From positions 992,001 to 1,056,000 of the forward strand of contig NZ_BSDE01000001.1 in NCBI RefSeq assembly GCF_030268085.1: DNA of 64,000 bases. Direction: 5' to 3'. Under the pieces are notes generated by a model. The model was not told the origin of the DNA. It saw nothing but the letters and a program-made list of their open reading frames with translations, and ran no database searches. Position numbers and translations under genes: made by a program. Positions within the stretch are counted from its first letter, which is position 1. The number at the start of each line of letters is the position of its first letter. Positions 25,861-34,294 of the stretch are shown here, piece after piece. Source of the stretch: Geothrix limicola. GTDB lineage: Bacteria; Acidobacteriota; Holophagae; Holophagales; Holophagaceae.

Positions 25861-25894
25861 AGGGGCGTGCCAGGGGGAATCCCGGCACGCCCCT
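25861..25894 (+). terminator. Hairpin between pstS and pstC (attenuator or partial terminator)
   Basis: A perfect 11-bp stem (25861-25871 with 25884-25894) encloses a 12-nt loop and is followed by TTTG. It lies 11 bp after the pstS stop and about 40 bp before pstC. Such structures stabilise the 5' pstS message or stop part of the transcripts. The short T run suggests incomplete termination, which would let the downstream genes be expressed at lower level. Confidence 0.75.
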
Positions 25895-25934
25895 TTGTTG
25901 GTCAAAAGCCTGCTCCCCTCACCGACGAGACGAC

Positions 25935-28115
25935 ATGCCCAGCCTTCCTTCCAATCAGGCCCGCGCCCAGCGCATGGACCGGTTCATGGCCTTCCTCATT
26001 TCGGGCGGGGGCCTTCTGATCATCGGTGCCGTGCTGGCCATGCTCCTGTTCATCATGAAGGAGTCCGTCCCGCTCTTCGTGCCGCCCCAGTCCCGTTCGA
26101 TGGGGACCCTGCAGGCCCCGCGTTCCGGCGGCGCCTGGCTGGATGAATCGGGGAAGGCCGTCGTTCTTCTATCGCGAAAAGAAGGCCTGAAGGCCATGCG
26201 GGTACCCGAAGGCACCTCGCTGACCCTGCCCAGCCTGAGCAGCGATGGCCCACCCCTGCCCTGGCGCCTGGCCACCCCACCCGGTCCCCGCGGCGACTGC
26301 CTCGTCATCGGCGGAGATGATCGTCTCTCACTGGCCCAGCTGGCCTGGTCCAAGCCCGCCGGGGAGAACGATCCCGCCCGCTGGGTTCTCGAACCGCACT
26401 GGCAGGGCGGGGTGAAGCTGTCATCCGTGCCTGATGCCATCTTCCACTTCCGGCTCATGGAAGCCGGCGGCCTGGGCGGCGGATCTTCGCTGCGCGTCGT
26501 GGCTCGCACGGCCGGAGGGCTCGTATGGTCCGAGACTGCCCTCGAACCTTCGGCGACGCTCGCCTGGAAACCCATCCAGCTCGATCCTTCCCTGCACGCC
26601 AGCGCCGCTGCCTGGAGTTCGGACGGCCAGCGTCTCTTCGTCGGCACCCAGGAGGGCCGCCTGCTGGACCTCGACCCCGAGACCGGTCAGGTGCAATCGA
26701 CCGCCGAATTCGGCGAGCCCATCCAATCCCTGGGCTTTGCCCTGGGACAATCCAGCCTTCTCGTCGGCGGCGCCCGCGGCAAGCTCGCGGCCTACCAGCG
26801 CGTGCGCGTGAACGAGGTGTTCACGCTCCAGGCCTTCCACGCCTTTCCCAGGCTCGGCGGCCCCGTGCTCGGATTCCAGGCCAGCCTGCGGGACAAGCGC
26901 TTCCTCGCCTGGACACCCTCCGAAGCCGTGGTGGATCACCTGACCACGGAGCGCCGCATGTTCTCCGCGCCGATCGAAGGCCTGGGCGTGGCGACCCTGG
27001 CGCCGCGGGGCGACCTCATCCTCCACGCGAACGAGGGTACCGGGGCGCTGCGCCTGTGGTCCCTCGACGCGCCGCACCCGGAAGTCAGCTTCGGCCTGCT
27101 GTGGGGCAAGACCCACTACGAAGGCTACGAAAAGCCCGAGTACGTGTGGCAGAGCACCGGCGGCACCGATGATTTCGAACCCAAGTTCAGCCTGGTGCCC
27201 CTCGTCTTCGGCACCCTCAAAGGCACCCTCTACGCCATGCTCTTCGCCTTCCCGCTGGCGGTGCTCGGCGCCCTCTACACCTCCCAGTTCGCCACGCCGC
27301 GCCTGAAGCACACCATCAAGCCCGCCATCGAAATCATGGCGGCTCTGCCCTCCGTCGTGCTCGGTTTCCTGGCGGGCCTCGTGATGGCCCCCCTCCTCGA
27401 GCGGATGGCCGTCGAGGTCTTCATCTATCCCTTCGTCGTGCTGCTCCTCGCCCTGCTCATCGCGCCCTTCTGGAGCCGCCTGCCCCTGCCCTTCCGCAAT
27501 GCCTTCGGCACTGGGCGGGAAGTGCTGTGGATGGTCCCCGTGCTGCTGCTGGCCGTGGCCCTGACCAACTTCGCGGGGCCCTGGATCGAGCGCGTGGCCA
27601 TGGGGGGCAGCTACCGCACTTGGCTGCAGACGGCCATGGGTGTCACCTACGATCAGCGCAACAGCCTCGTGGTGGGCTTCGCCATGGGTTTCGCCGTCAT
27701 CCCCATCATCTTCACCATCAGCGAAGACGCCCTTTCCAGCGTGCCGAAATCGCTCACCTCGGCCAGCCTCGCCTGCGGCGCCAGCCCCTGGCAGACGGCC
27801 TGGCGCATCGTGCTGCCCACCGCCAGCCCCGGCATCTTCTCGGCCACCATGGTGGGTCTGGGCCGGGCCATCGGCGAAACCATGATCGTGCTCATGGCCA
27901 CGGGCAACACGCCCATCCTGGACTGGAGCCCCTTCAACGGCATGCGCACCCTCAGCGCCAACATCGCCGTGGAGATCCCCGAAGCGCCGCTGCACGGGAC
28001 GCTCTACCGCGTGCTGTTCCTCGCGGCCTTCCTGCTCTTCGTGCTCACCTTCATCCTCAACACCGTCGCCGAGCTGGTCCGCCAGCGCCTGCGCCGCCGC
28101 TACGAGTCCATCTGA
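25935..28115 (+). CDS. pstC: Phosphate ABC transporter permease PstC, enlarged form
   Basis: The 726-residue protein is more than twice the length of E. coli PstC. A first membrane helix (about 18-42) is followed by a large extracytoplasmic region (about 50-400) with WD-like repeats such as SSDGQRLFVGTQEGRLLDL. Then comes the permease domain (about 418-725) with the EAA loop EDALSSVPKSLTSASLA and the following G and P residues that contact PstB. Long PstC proteins of this kind are known in some Gram-negative bacteria. Its stop shares one base with the pstA start (TGATG). It forms the membrane channel with PstA. Confidence 0.9.
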   Translation: MPSLPSNQARAQRMDRFMAFLISGGGLLIIGAVLAMLLFIMKESVPLFVPPQSRSMGTLQAPRSGGAWLDESGKAVVLLSRKEGLKAMRVPEGTSLTLPSLSSDGPPLPWRLATPPGPRGDCLVIGGDDRLSLAQLAWSKPAGENDPARWVLEPHWQGGVKLSSVPDAIFHFRLMEAGGLGGGSSLRVVARTAGGLVWSETALEPSATLAWKPIQLDPSLHASAAAWSSDGQRLFVGTQEGRLLDLDPETGQVQSTAEFGEPIQSLGFALGQSSLLVGGARGKLAAYQRVRVNEVFTLQAFHAFPRLGGPVLGFQASLRDKRFLAWTPSEAVVDHLTTERRMFSAPIEGLGVATLAPRGDLILHANEGTGALRLWSLDAPHPEVSFGLLWGKTHYEGYEKPEYVWQSTGGTDDFEPKFSLVPLVFGTLKGTLYAMLFAFPLAVLGALYTSQFATPRLKHTIKPAIEIMAALPSVVLGFLAGLVMAPLLERMAVEVFIYPFVVLLLALLIAPFWSRLPLPFRNAFGTGREVLWMVPVLLLAVALTNFAGPWIERVAMGGSYRTWLQTAMGVTYDQRNSLVVGFAMGFAVIPIIFTISEDALSSVPKSLTSASLACGASPWQTAWRIVLPTASPGIFSATMVGLGRAIGETMIVLMATGNTPILDWSPFNGMRTLSANIAVEIPEAPLHGTLYRVLFLAAFLLFVLTFILNTVAELVRQRLRRRYESI

Positions 28116-29713
28116 TGAGCCGCCTGGGTGAACGCTTCCGGCAAGGCGGGATTTTCGTGTGGTTCTCCGGAACCCTGCTGGCCTTCTGCCTCGCCATGAT
28201 CCTTTGCCTCGTGGGCTACATCGTCGCCAAGGGCATGGGCTACTTCTGGCCCAGCCCCCTGGCCCAGGTGCAGACGTCCGAAGGCCCGGTGCTCGGCGAG
28301 ATCACGGGCCACGAGCCCGCCCACGGCGAGGAGACGGAAAAGCTGCAGTTCCGGGTCGGCAACCGCGATGTCTTCGGCCAGGACTTCAGGTGGATCCCCG
28401 CCGCCGGGCTGTCCACGCCCGAGTATCCGAAGGAGGCGGTCCTCATCGAACGCCTCGAATACGGCCCCTTCATCGGGCGCGTCGCCTCCCTGAGCCACGA
28501 AGGACAAACGGTGGCCACGGGGACCTCGGCCCTTCAAGAAGCGCTGAAGCACCTGCCTGAAGCCGAGCGATTGCGCCACCACATCCAGACCATCGAAAAG
28601 GGTCAGGTGGGCGACCTAAACCGCCGCATCGAGAAGCTGCGCCTGTCCCGCCACAAGCTGGAAGCGAAGGGAGATGTCGCAGGGTTGCAGGCCCTCGATG
28701 CGAAAACCGCCGACCTGCAGTCCGCCTACGACCAGTTGCAGACCAGCCTCGAGCAAAGCCGGGCCGAGGCGAAGGCCTGGACCCTCAGCCTGCAGACCGC
28801 CGACGGGCAGATCAAGGAATGTCCCCTGGGCAGCGTGGTCCGCGTCGTCCCCGCCAACGCCCTCGGCCCCTTCGGGAAGGTCCGCGTCTATCTCTCGCGG
28901 CTCTGGGAATTCGTGGCCGACGATCCCCGCGAATCCAACACCGAAGGCGGCATCTTCCCCGCCATCTTCGGCACCGTGATGATGGTGCTGGTCATGTCCG
29001 TGCTCGTGGTGCCCTTGGGCGTGATCACGGCGCTCTACCTGCGCGAGTACGCGCGCCAGGGCTGGCTGGTGCGGGCCGTGCGCGTGGCCGTGAACAACCT
29101 GGCCGGGGTGCCCTCCATCGTCTTCGGCGTCTTCGGCCTGGGGTTCTTCGTCTATGGCCTCGGCGGCACCATCGACAAGCTCTTCTTCGCTGACAGCCTG
29201 CCCACGCCCACCTACGGAACCGGCGGCATCCTCTGGGCCTCGCTCACCCTGGCACTGCTGACGGTGCCCGTGGTCGTCGTGGCCACGGAGGAGGCGCTCG
29301 GCGCCGTGCCCCGTTCCCAGCGGGAGGCCAGCCTCGCCATGGGCGCCACCAAGTGGCAGACCCTCTGGAAGGTGGTGCTTCCCAGCGCCACGCCGGGCAT
29401 CCTCACGGGCCTCATCCTCGCCATCGCCCGCGGCGCCGGCGAAGTCGCGCCACTCATGCTCACGGGCGTGGTGAAACTCGCGCCCGCCATGCCCCTGGAC
29501 AGCACCTTCCCCTTCCTTCACCTGGACCGCAAGTTCATGCACCTCGGCTTCCACATCTACGACGTGGGGTTCCAGAGCCCCAATTCCGAAGCGGCCAAAC
29601 CCATGGTCTTCATGGCCTCCTTCCTCCTTCTGCTGGTGGTGGTGGTCCTGAACCTCTTCGCCTTGAACCTCCGCCGCAAGCTGCGCGAGCGCCTGGGAGG
29701 GAGCACCTTCTGA
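28115..29713 (+). CDS. pstA: Phosphate ABC transporter permease PstA, enlarged form
   Basis: The 532-residue protein has one N-terminal membrane helix (about 12-40), an extracytoplasmic insert of about 230 residues with a clear coiled coil (about 145-230, charged heptads such as [18 protein letters not shown]), and the permease domain (about 282-530). The EAA loop reads [20 protein letters not shown]. Typical PstA is about 290 residues, so the insert is extra, parallel to the one in PstC. ATG 28115 is fixed by the one-base overlap with pstC, and its own stop overlaps pstB the same way. Confidence 0.92.
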   Translation: MSRLGERFRQGGIFVWFSGTLLAFCLAMILCLVGYIVAKGMGYFWPSPLAQVQTSEGPVLGEITGHEPAHGEETEKLQFRVGNRDVFGQDFRWIPAAGLSTPEYPKEAVLIERLEYGPFIGRVASLSHEGQTVATGTSALQEALKHLPEAERLRHHIQTIEKGQVGDLNRRIEKLRLSRHKLEAKGDVAGLQALDAKTADLQSAYDQLQTSLEQSRAEAKAWTLSLQTADGQIKECPLGSVVRVVPANALGPFGKVRVYLSRLWEFVADDPRESNTEGGIFPAIFGTVMMVLVMSVLVVPLGVITALYLREYARQGWLVRAVRVAVNNLAGVPSIVFGVFGLGFFVYGLGGTIDKLFFADSLPTPTYGTGGILWASLTLALLTVPVVVVATEEALGAVPRSQREASLAMGATKWQTLWKVVLPSATPGILTGLILAIARGAGEVAPLMLTGVVKLAPAMPLDSTFPFLHLDRKFMHLGFHIYDVGFQSPNSEAAKPMVFMASFLLLLVVVVLNLFALNLRRKLRERLGGSTF

Positions 29714-30621
29714 TGTTGAACCCCGGAGTCACCGACATGGAAATCGAAGACCCCCGCCCCCTGCCGGAGCCCGCGCTCCTGCAGGCGCCGCCTCCCGCCA
29801 CGGGGCTCCGCCCTGCGAGCTTCGCGCAGCCGGACCTGCCCCTCACGGATCCCTCCGTGTTGTCCGCGCCCACCATGCTGCGGGTGGATCGGCTTAACCT
29901 CTTCTACGGCGAGAAGCAGGCTCTGTCGGACATCAATCTGCAGGTGGCGCGCAACTCCGTCATGGCCTTCATCGGCCCCTCGGGCTGCGGCAAGAGCACC
30001 CTGCTGCGCTGCCTGAACCGCATGAACGATCTCATCGACAACGTCCGCATCCAGGGCCGCGTGCTGCTGGGTGACACCGATGTCTACGCACCCGAAACGG
30101 ATGTCATCGCCCTCCGCAAGCGGGCGGGCATGGTCTTCCAGAAGTCGAACCCCTTTCCCAAGTCCATCTTCGAGAACGTGGCCTACGGGTTGCGCATCCA
30201 GGGCCAGGGCGACCGCACGGTGCTCGAAGAAGCCGTGGAACGCAGCCTCAAGGGCGCAGGCCTCTGGGACGAGGTGAAGGACCGGCTCAAGGATTCGGCC
30301 CAGGGCCTCTCCGGCGGCCAGCAGCAGCGCCTGTGCATCGCGCGGGCCCTGGCGGTGCGGCCCGAGGTGATCCTCATGGACGAGCCCTGTTCGGCCCTCG
30401 ACCCCATCGCCACGGCGCGGGTCGAAGAACTCATCCTCGAATTGAAGCGCGAGTTCACCATCGTCATCGTCACGCACAACATGCAGCAGGCGGCCCGCGT
30501 CAGCGACCACACGGCCTTCTTCTGGATGGGTAAACTCATCGAATCCGGGCTCACGGAAAAGATGTTCACCAATCCCGGACATCGCATGACCGAGGACTAC
30601 ATCACGGGGAGGTTCGGCTGA
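29713..30621 (+). CDS. pstB: Phosphate ABC transporter ATP-binding protein
   Basis: The 302-residue protein energises phosphate import. It has Walker [10 protein letters not shown] at about 88-96, the Q-loop in [16 protein letters not shown] (a PstB signature), the ABC signature LSGGQQQR, Walker B VILMDEP and the H-loop in IVTHNMQQ. The first about 53 residues, Pro/Ala-rich, precede the usual start [12 protein letters not shown]. Either the extension is real or translation begins at ATG 29875. I keep ATG 29713 because it overlaps the pstA stop by one base. Confidence 0.95.
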   Translation: MLNPGVTDMEIEDPRPLPEPALLQAPPPATGLRPASFAQPDLPLTDPSVLSAPTMLRVDRLNLFYGEKQALSDINLQVARNSVMAFIGPSGCGKSTLLRCLNRMNDLIDNVRIQGRVLLGDTDVYAPETDVIALRKRAGMVFQKSNPFPKSIFENVAYGLRIQGQGDRTVLEEAVERSLKGAGLWDEVKDRLKDSAQGLSGGQQQRLCIARALAVRPEVILMDEPCSALDPIATARVEELILELKREFTIVIVTHNMQQAARVSDHTAFFWMGKLIESGLTEKMFTNPGHRMTEDYITGRFG

Positions 30622-31286
30622 TGCGCCAATTCGACCAGGAACTGCGGGACCTGCGGGACGGCCTCCTCTCCATGGCCGGTCTGGCCGAGGAGATGATCGA
30701 CCTCACCATCCAGGCCCTGACCGAACGTTCGCGAACCAAGGCCGAGCAGGTGATGGCCATGGACCGCGGCCTCGACGAGTGGGAGCTGAAGCTCGACCGC
30801 CTCTGCATCGATCTCCTGGCCCTGCGCTCGCCGGCCGCCGGCGACCTGCGCCTCATCGCCTCCAGCCTCAAGATCGTCCCGGAGCTGGAGCGCATCGGCG
30901 ACCACTGCTGCAACATCGCCCGTCGCGCCACCTACGTGCATCCACCCATCCTCTCCAGCGGCTCGCTCGAGCGCCTGGGCCAGGAGACTCGCGGCATGGT
31001 GCGGATGGCCGTGGACGCCTTCATCGGCAGCGACGCGGGACTGGCCCGCACCGTGATCAAGTCCGATGATTCGGTCGATGAACTCTACGGCCAGATCTAT
31101 CGGGAACTGCTCCGCCGGATGATGTCCGACCCGCTCTCCATCGAGCGGGCCAGCCACCTCATCCTCGTCATCAAGAACTGGGAGCGCATCGCCGACCAGG
31201 CCACGAACATCGCCGAGGAAGTCCTCTTCATCCTGGAGGGTCGGAGCGCGAAACACCCCTACCTTCAGGGTGATTCCGTAGAATGA
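30621..31286 (+). CDS. phoU: Phosphate transport system regulator PhoU
   Basis: The 221-residue all-helical protein has two PhoU repeats. In the first, ELERIGDHCCNIARRA and in the second NWERIADQATNIAEEV give the E-R-I-(G/A)-D-x-x-x-N-I metal-binding signature. PhoU connects the Pst transporter to the PhoR kinase and keeps the regulon off when phosphate is plentiful. ATG 30621 shares a base with the pstB stop, and its own stop overlaps an ATG of the next gene. Confidence 0.96.
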   Translation: MRQFDQELRDLRDGLLSMAGLAEEMIDLTIQALTERSRTKAEQVMAMDRGLDEWELKLDRLCIDLLALRSPAAGDLRLIASSLKIVPELERIGDHCCNIARRATYVHPPILSSGSLERLGQETRGMVRMAVDAFIGSDAGLARTVIKSDDSVDELYGQIYRELLRRMMSDPLSIERASHLILVIKNWERIADQATNIAEEVLFILEGRSAKHPYLQGDSVE

Positions 31287-31303
31287 AGCCATCAAAGGAC
31301 CCC

Positions 31304-32008
31304 ATGCCGCGCATCCTCCTCCTCGAAGACGACACCGAAATCCGGCTCGGCCTGGAACAGCACCTGCGGCGGGAGGGCTTCAGCCTCATCCCCGTCGGCA
31401 CGGGGCGCGATGCCCTGCTGGCCCTCAACGCCAGCGGCCCCAAGCTGGATGCCGCCCTGCTGGACCTCAGCCTGCCGGACATGGATGGTCTGGACGTGCT
31501 GCGCGCCATCCGCACCCACGCGACGCTACGCGCCCTGCCCGTGCTGCTGGTGACGGCACGCAGCGAAGAGATCGATCGCGTGCTGGGTCTCGAACTCGGC
31601 GCCGACGACTACATCTCCAAGCCCTTTTCCGCACGGGAACTGGCCGCCCGCCTTCGCGCCATCCTCCGCCGCTCGACGCCCTTCGAAGGCGGCGAACGCA
31701 CGCCCCAGCTGACCTTCGGCCCCATCGCCGTCGACCTCGACATGCACACCGCGCGGGTGGATGGACAACTCGTCGAACTCACCCGCCGCGAATTCGAACT
31801 GCTGGCCTACTTCCTGGCCAACCCGCGCCGCGTGCTCACCCGCGAGAAGATCCTGCAGCAGGTCTGGGGCCTCGAATACCTCGGCGAAAGCCGCACCATC
31901 GACGCCCACGTGCGTCGCGTGCGCGCCAAGATCGGCGAGACGGCCGCCGAATTCATCGAGACAGTAGTGGGTGTCGGATACCGCTTGGGTGGACCTTCCG
32001 GGTCCTGA
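31304..32008 (+). CDS. phoB: Phosphate-regulon-type response regulator (PhoB family)
   Basis: The 234-residue OmpR-class regulator has a receiver with the acid pair ED at 8-9, phosphoacceptor D54 (LLDLSLPDMDG) and the late lysine in YISKPFS. The C-terminal winged helix ends in the recognition part TIDAHVRRVRAKIG and VGVGYRL. I prefer ATG 31304 because AAAGGA stands about 5 nt upstream and PRILLLEDD is the family start. ATG 31283, which overlaps the phoU stop, would add seven residues. It is the last gene of the pst operon; its likely kinase phoR faces it on the other strand. Confidence 0.93.
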   Translation: MPRILLLEDDTEIRLGLEQHLRREGFSLIPVGTGRDALLALNASGPKLDAALLDLSLPDMDGLDVLRAIRTHATLRALPVLLVTARSEEIDRVLGLELGADDYISKPFSARELAARLRAILRRSTPFEGGERTPQLTFGPIAVDLDMHTARVDGQLVELTRREFELLAYFLANPRRVLTREKILQQVWGLEYLGESRTIDAHVRRVRAKIGETAAEFIETVVGVGYRLGGPSGS

Positions 32009-32140
32009 ACAAGGCCAAATGAAACGCCATAAGCGGAGGAAAACGGAGGTGCTGAGGAGAGCGGAGAACTAAAGCAGGCATCTTGCTTTTCTCAGCTACC
32101 CTCCGCTTCTCCGCTCACCTCCGCTTCATTTATTCCTTGT
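32009..32140. repeat. 132-bp imperfect palindrome between the 3' ends of phoB and phoR
   Basis: The element starts with ACAAGG directly after the phoB stop and ends with CCTTGT, the reverse complement. Inner matched parts include AAATGAA with TTCATTT, several GCGGAG/ACGGAGG units on the left facing CTCCGC/CCTCCGC on the right, and a central hairpin AAAGCA/TGCTTT around a 7-nt loop (32071-32089). The left arm is a few bases longer than the right. It could act as a two-way terminator for the convergent genes. Its size, mirrored ends and lower GC suggest a member of a dispersed palindromic family (REP- or MITE-like). I cannot test copy number. Confidence 0.75.
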
Positions 32141-32166
32141 AAAGGCAGCGACAGCCCACAGCCAGA

Positions 32167-33525
32167 TCATTGACGTGGCGAATCCTGGGACTCCCCCTGG
32201 GGCGGCAGGATCACGCGGAAGGTGGCGCCTTCGCCAGGAACGCTCGACACCGAAACCTCGCCGCCCATCAGGCGGCACAGGTGCTTCACGATGGCCAGGC
32301 CCAGGCCCGTGCCCGGTTTGGCCATGGAGGCCTTGGCCCGGTAGAAGCGTTCGAAGATGCGCCCTTGCTCGGCTTCGGGAATGCCTGGCCCCTGGTCCCG
32401 CACTTCCCAGATCTGCCCCTGGCTGCTGAGCTGGACCGACAGATCGACGCGGCTGTCGGCAGGGCTGAACTTGAGGGCGTTGGACACCAGGTTCTCGAGC
32501 ACCTGATGAAGCCGGAGCGGGTCGGCCAGGATTGACGCGCCTTCAGGCGCCCGCACGTCCAGCGCCAGATCCACGCCCGCGGCCTCCGCACGGGGCTGGA
32601 GATCCTTCACGAGGGATTCAACAAACGCGCGCAGATCCAGGCGGACCGGGGCCAGGTGCAGGGCGCCGCTTTCGATGCGGCTCAGCTCGGACAGGTCGCC
32701 AAGGAGCAGGGTGAGCCGGTCCACGGAGCGCATGATCGACCGCGCACTGGCGCGCGAGGCCTCGTCCAGGTTCTCCTCCTGCAGGTTCTCCGCGGCGATG
32801 CGGATGGCCGTGACCGGCGTCTTCAGCTCATGGCTCACATTGGAGATGAATTTCTGCCGGGTGGTCTCCAGGGCCTCCTGGCTCGTGACGTCGTCCAGCG
32901 TGAGCAGCACCCCGCTCACCGATCCCAGGGGCGCGAAGGGGATGGCTCGCACGCGCAGGGTCCGGCCCGCCCGCGCGAGGCGCCACTCGCAGGGCGTGCC
33001 GCCGAAGGCCTTCTGGACGGCCTCCGGGCCCTCCTGATCGCGGAACACCTCGGCCACCACCATGCCTTTGCCCAAAGGCGCCCCCAGGCCCAGATGGCGC
33101 TGGGCCGCCGGATTGAACTGCTCCAGCCTTCCGCTGGCGTCGAAGAGCAGCACGCCTTCTTCCAGCCGCGCCATGATGCCGGGCAGCAGGCGGTCCTCCC
33201 GGACGGCCTTGTCCTTCAGGTCGGCATTTTCCCTTTGCAACGCCGACCAGGCGCGGGGAAGGTCCTGGATCACCACGGCCCCCTGGCTGCTGGACAGAGC
33301 GCCCCGGGGCTCCGCCAGGGCCCGCACCTGCCACCGGGCCATGAGCACGAGCACGAAGGCGAGGGTGCCGAGCAGGCCCGCCACCCACCACAGCGATACC
33401 CCCTGATGCACGCTCATGCCCAGGCCGAAACCGAGGAAGAGCATCGAAACCAGACAGATCAGCGCACGACCCAGAAAGACGGGCATTCCCGATCCGTCGT
33501 CACGCTGGGGTTCTGTCTGGTCCAT
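32167..33525 (-). CDS. phoR: Phosphate-regulon-type sensor histidine kinase (PhoR family)
   Basis: The 452-residue protein has two membrane helices near the N-terminus (about 14-35 and 38-58) with almost no periplasmic part, as in PhoR. A PAS domain (about 115-215) follows, then HisKA with H232 in SHELKTPVTA and a HATPase domain (NLVSNALKF, DQGPGIPE, GTGLGLAIV). PhoR kinases sense Pst/PhoU state rather than an external ligand. I start it at ATG 33525 (MDQTEPQRDD); the longer frame to 33639 would invade the divergent promoter. It is convergent with phoB and divergent from DUF47-pit, rather than following phoB as is usual. Confidence 0.88.
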   Translation of the reverse strand: MDQTEPQRDDGSGMPVFLGRALICLVSMLFLGFGLGMSVHQGVSLWWVAGLLGTLAFVLVLMARWQVRALAEPRGALSSSQGAVVIQDLPRAWSALQRENADLKDKAVREDRLLPGIMARLEEGVLLFDASGRLEQFNPAAQRHLGLGAPLGKGMVVAEVFRDQEGPEAVQKAFGGTPCEWRLARAGRTLRVRAIPFAPLGSVSGVLLTLDDVTSQEALETTRQKFISNVSHELKTPVTAIRIAAENLQEENLDEASRASARSIMRSVDRLTLLLGDLSELSRIESGALHLAPVRLDLRAFVESLVKDLQPRAEAAGVDLALDVRAPEGASILADPLRLHQVLENLVSNALKFSPADSRVDLSVQLSSQGQIWEVRDQGPGIPEAEQGRIFERFYRAKASMAKPGTGLGLAIVKHLCRLMGGEVSVSSVPGEGATFRVILPPQGESQDSPRQ

Positions 33526-33576
33526 GCACACCGACCATACACCGTCCGATGGCCATCTCCCAGCTTCGGCCGACGA

Positions 33577-33594
33577 ATTTACGCTCCAGTTACG
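33577..33594 (+). promoter_or_regulatory. Pho-box-like repeat between phoR and the DUF47-pit genes
   Basis: Two 7-mers, ATTTACG (33577-33583) and AGTTACG (33588-33594), are separated by exactly 4 bp, the 7+4+7 layout of a PhoB site. AGTTAC also occurs in the pstS repeats. The site lies 44-62 bp before the DUF47 start and about 50-70 bp before the phoR start on the opposite strand, so it could control either. The repeats depart from TGTCA, so this is a tentative call. Confidence 0.5.
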
Positions 33595-33638
33595 GCCCTC
33601 GACCCGGTACAGTAAAGGGTTGATCGTGGGAGACCGCA

Positions 33639-34286
33639 ATGTCCTTGAATGCCTTGATGCGCTGGCTGAAACCTCGGGAGATGGTCTTCTTCGACCTGCT
33701 GGAATCCGCGGCTGGAAACGCCTACCAGGCCGCCCAGCTCTTCGATCTCGAAATCCGCACGGGCGATCCCGTCCGCTTCGCCGAGCTGCGCCGGCAGATG
33801 AAGGATCTCGAGCACATCGGCGACGACATCACCCGCGAGATCATGGATCGCCTCAACCAGACCTTCGTCACGCCCATCGAGCGCGAAGACATCATGGCCC
33901 TGGCCCATGCCCTCGATGACGTGGTGGACAAGATCCACGCCGTCTGCGAGCGCCTGATCCTCTACCGGATCGGCCACGTGATGCCCGCCGTCACCGAGAT
34001 CAGCTCGATCATCGTCGAAGGCTCCGGGGAGATCCTCCACCTCATCCGGTCGCTGCGGAACATGTCCAACCAGAAGGAAATCCGCGACCGCATCCGGCGC
34101 GTGCACACCCTCGAGAACAAGGCCGATTCCATCTACCACGCGGCCCTGGCCCAGGTCTTCGAAGATCCGAAGGATCCCATCGAGCTCATCAAGTGGAAGG
34201 AACTCCTCGAGCAGATCGAGGACGCGACGGACAAGATCGAGCTCGTCGCCAAGGTCGTGGGTTCGACCGTCATGCGCAACGCCTGA
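33639..34286 (+). CDS. DUF47/PhoU-like accessory protein of the Pit transporter
   Basis: The 215-residue all-helical protein belongs to the DUF47 family, distant relatives of PhoU. It contains LEHIGDDITREIMDRLNQTF, IEREDIMALAHALDDVVDKI and a late DATDKIELVAKVV, the family's D-D-x-x-D metal-binding signature. DUF47 genes are regularly next to pit and are thought to control Pit activity; the OrfA-Pit pair of Sinorhizobium has this layout. It lies 8 bp before pit. A Pho-box-like repeat lies upstream. Confidence 0.9.
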   Translation: MSLNALMRWLKPREMVFFDLLESAAGNAYQAAQLFDLEIRTGDPVRFAELRRQMKDLEHIGDDITREIMDRLNQTFVTPIEREDIMALAHALDDVVDKIHAVCERLILYRIGHVMPAVTEISSIIVEGSGEILHLIRSLRNMSNQKEIRDRIRRVHTLENKADSIYHAALAQVFEDPKDPIELIKWKELLEQIEDATDKIELVAKVVGSTVMRNA

Positions 34287-34294
34287 GGACGCCC

